Source: Tubiluchus corallicola (taxonomy: Eukaryota; Priapulida; Priapulimorpha; Priapulimorphida; Tubiluchidae). From it: 64,000 nt of DNA. The notes below the pieces were generated by a model that was not told the DNA's origin, ran no database searches, and saw only the letters and a list, made by a program, of their open reading frames with translations. Shown one piece after another: positions 63,321-64,000 of this stretch. Each line of letters begins with the position of its first letter. Position 1 is the first letter of the stretch. A program made the translations under genes and the position numbers. The DNA is taken from the NCBI GenBank assembly GCA_030141605.1, contig JAQGDQ010000048.1, positions 124,001 to 188,000 of the forward strand. Reading direction: 5' to 3'.

Positions 63321-64000
63321 TTATTACTACGGTAAATAAATTTCTGAAATACCAATTTTGTAGACACTCATTATTGATTAATCAGCAATAATTAGTGCAT
63401 GAATGCTCGAGAAAATCGTCATTGGCTTGCCAAAACACCAGGACTGCTATGTTATTACACAGTTTCTAAGCTAAAAAATGAACTTAATGGTCAGTTTCTG
63501 AAAATAAGACTGGGACTTTTCAATTTAATGATCAGCTTAGTTTAATTCTGTCTTTAATGATTTCTTAATTCTTTATCAATAATTCTATAATTATTAAATA
63601 TTTTTTTAATTTAATCATTCTTCTACACGTATTTAATAATTCTTTAATGAAATCAAGACTTATACCATTTAAATGACACCAAATTTGAAATTATTACGAA
63701 GCATTTCTCATTTTTTTTCTGATTTTTATGACTGATTGGTTCCACGTAAATCTGCAAGAAGATAACTTTCTAGACACAGCAAGTCAGAAATGTAAATATA
63801 TTAAATTCCTGCCAATGCACAATATTTAGCTGTATACACAAAATGTCATCATATGCGAAGCCATAGATACTAGAACAAACAAAACTATTTACTGGATAAT
63901 AATTAAAAGCTGAAGCCGTGTGTTTCCAGACAGGAAATTAACTTAGTGTCAATGCTGTAGCAGTATACACATATAAGAAAGAGCCGATTGTGAATGCGCG

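Overview
This is a gene-sparse, AT-rich animal genomic window. It holds parts or all of three spliced protein-coding genes with GT-AG introns, set among many transposable elements, microsatellites and minisatellites. The gene content fits a bilaterian, probably marine, invertebrate: an animal-type class C orphan GPCR of the GPR158/GPR179 group and a 12-exon mitochondrial ALDH2. I cannot fix the phylum from sequence alone.

Layout: (1) 240-11090, + strand: nine 3' exons of a RhoGAP-domain protein whose 5' end lies off the left edge, followed by a long 3'UTR/flank to about 14.7 kb. (2) 15916-26908, - strand: a complete ALDH2-type aldehyde dehydrogenase (519 codons, 12 exons) with a presequence suited to mitochondrial import. 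It is tail-to-tail with gene 1. (3) 26909-34563: intergenic, no convincing exon, several repeats. (4) 34564-51423, - strand: eleven exons of a GPR158/GPR179-like receptor (extracellular Cache domain, Cys-rich linker, 7TM, short tail). Its 5' exon(s) were not found. (5) 51424-64000: probably the receptor's 5' intron and/or upstream flank, filled with LINE fragments, a second Helitron-like element and microsatellites. The three genes have no evident shared pathway.

The most novel content is the mobile DNA. Two co-oriented ~1.8-1.9 kb repeats (44922-46805 and 60296-62117) carry Helitron hallmarks: 5' A|TC, a 3' hairpin followed by CTAG|T, and for the second copy an insertion that interrupts an (AAT)n tract. 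Both also hold a second, internal hairpin ending in CTAT just before a GT-rich minisatellite, as expected if an older terminator was bypassed. An intron of the GPCR holds a 1316-bp hAT-type element with an exact 8-bp target duplication, and a 106-bp MITE with its own exact 8-bp duplication lies nested inside it. ALDH2 introns hold two fold-back MITEs, one made of inverted arrays of a 22-bp repeat.

All coordinates come from reading the sequence by eye. Exon joins were checked by phase and by remembered family conservation, not by alignment software.
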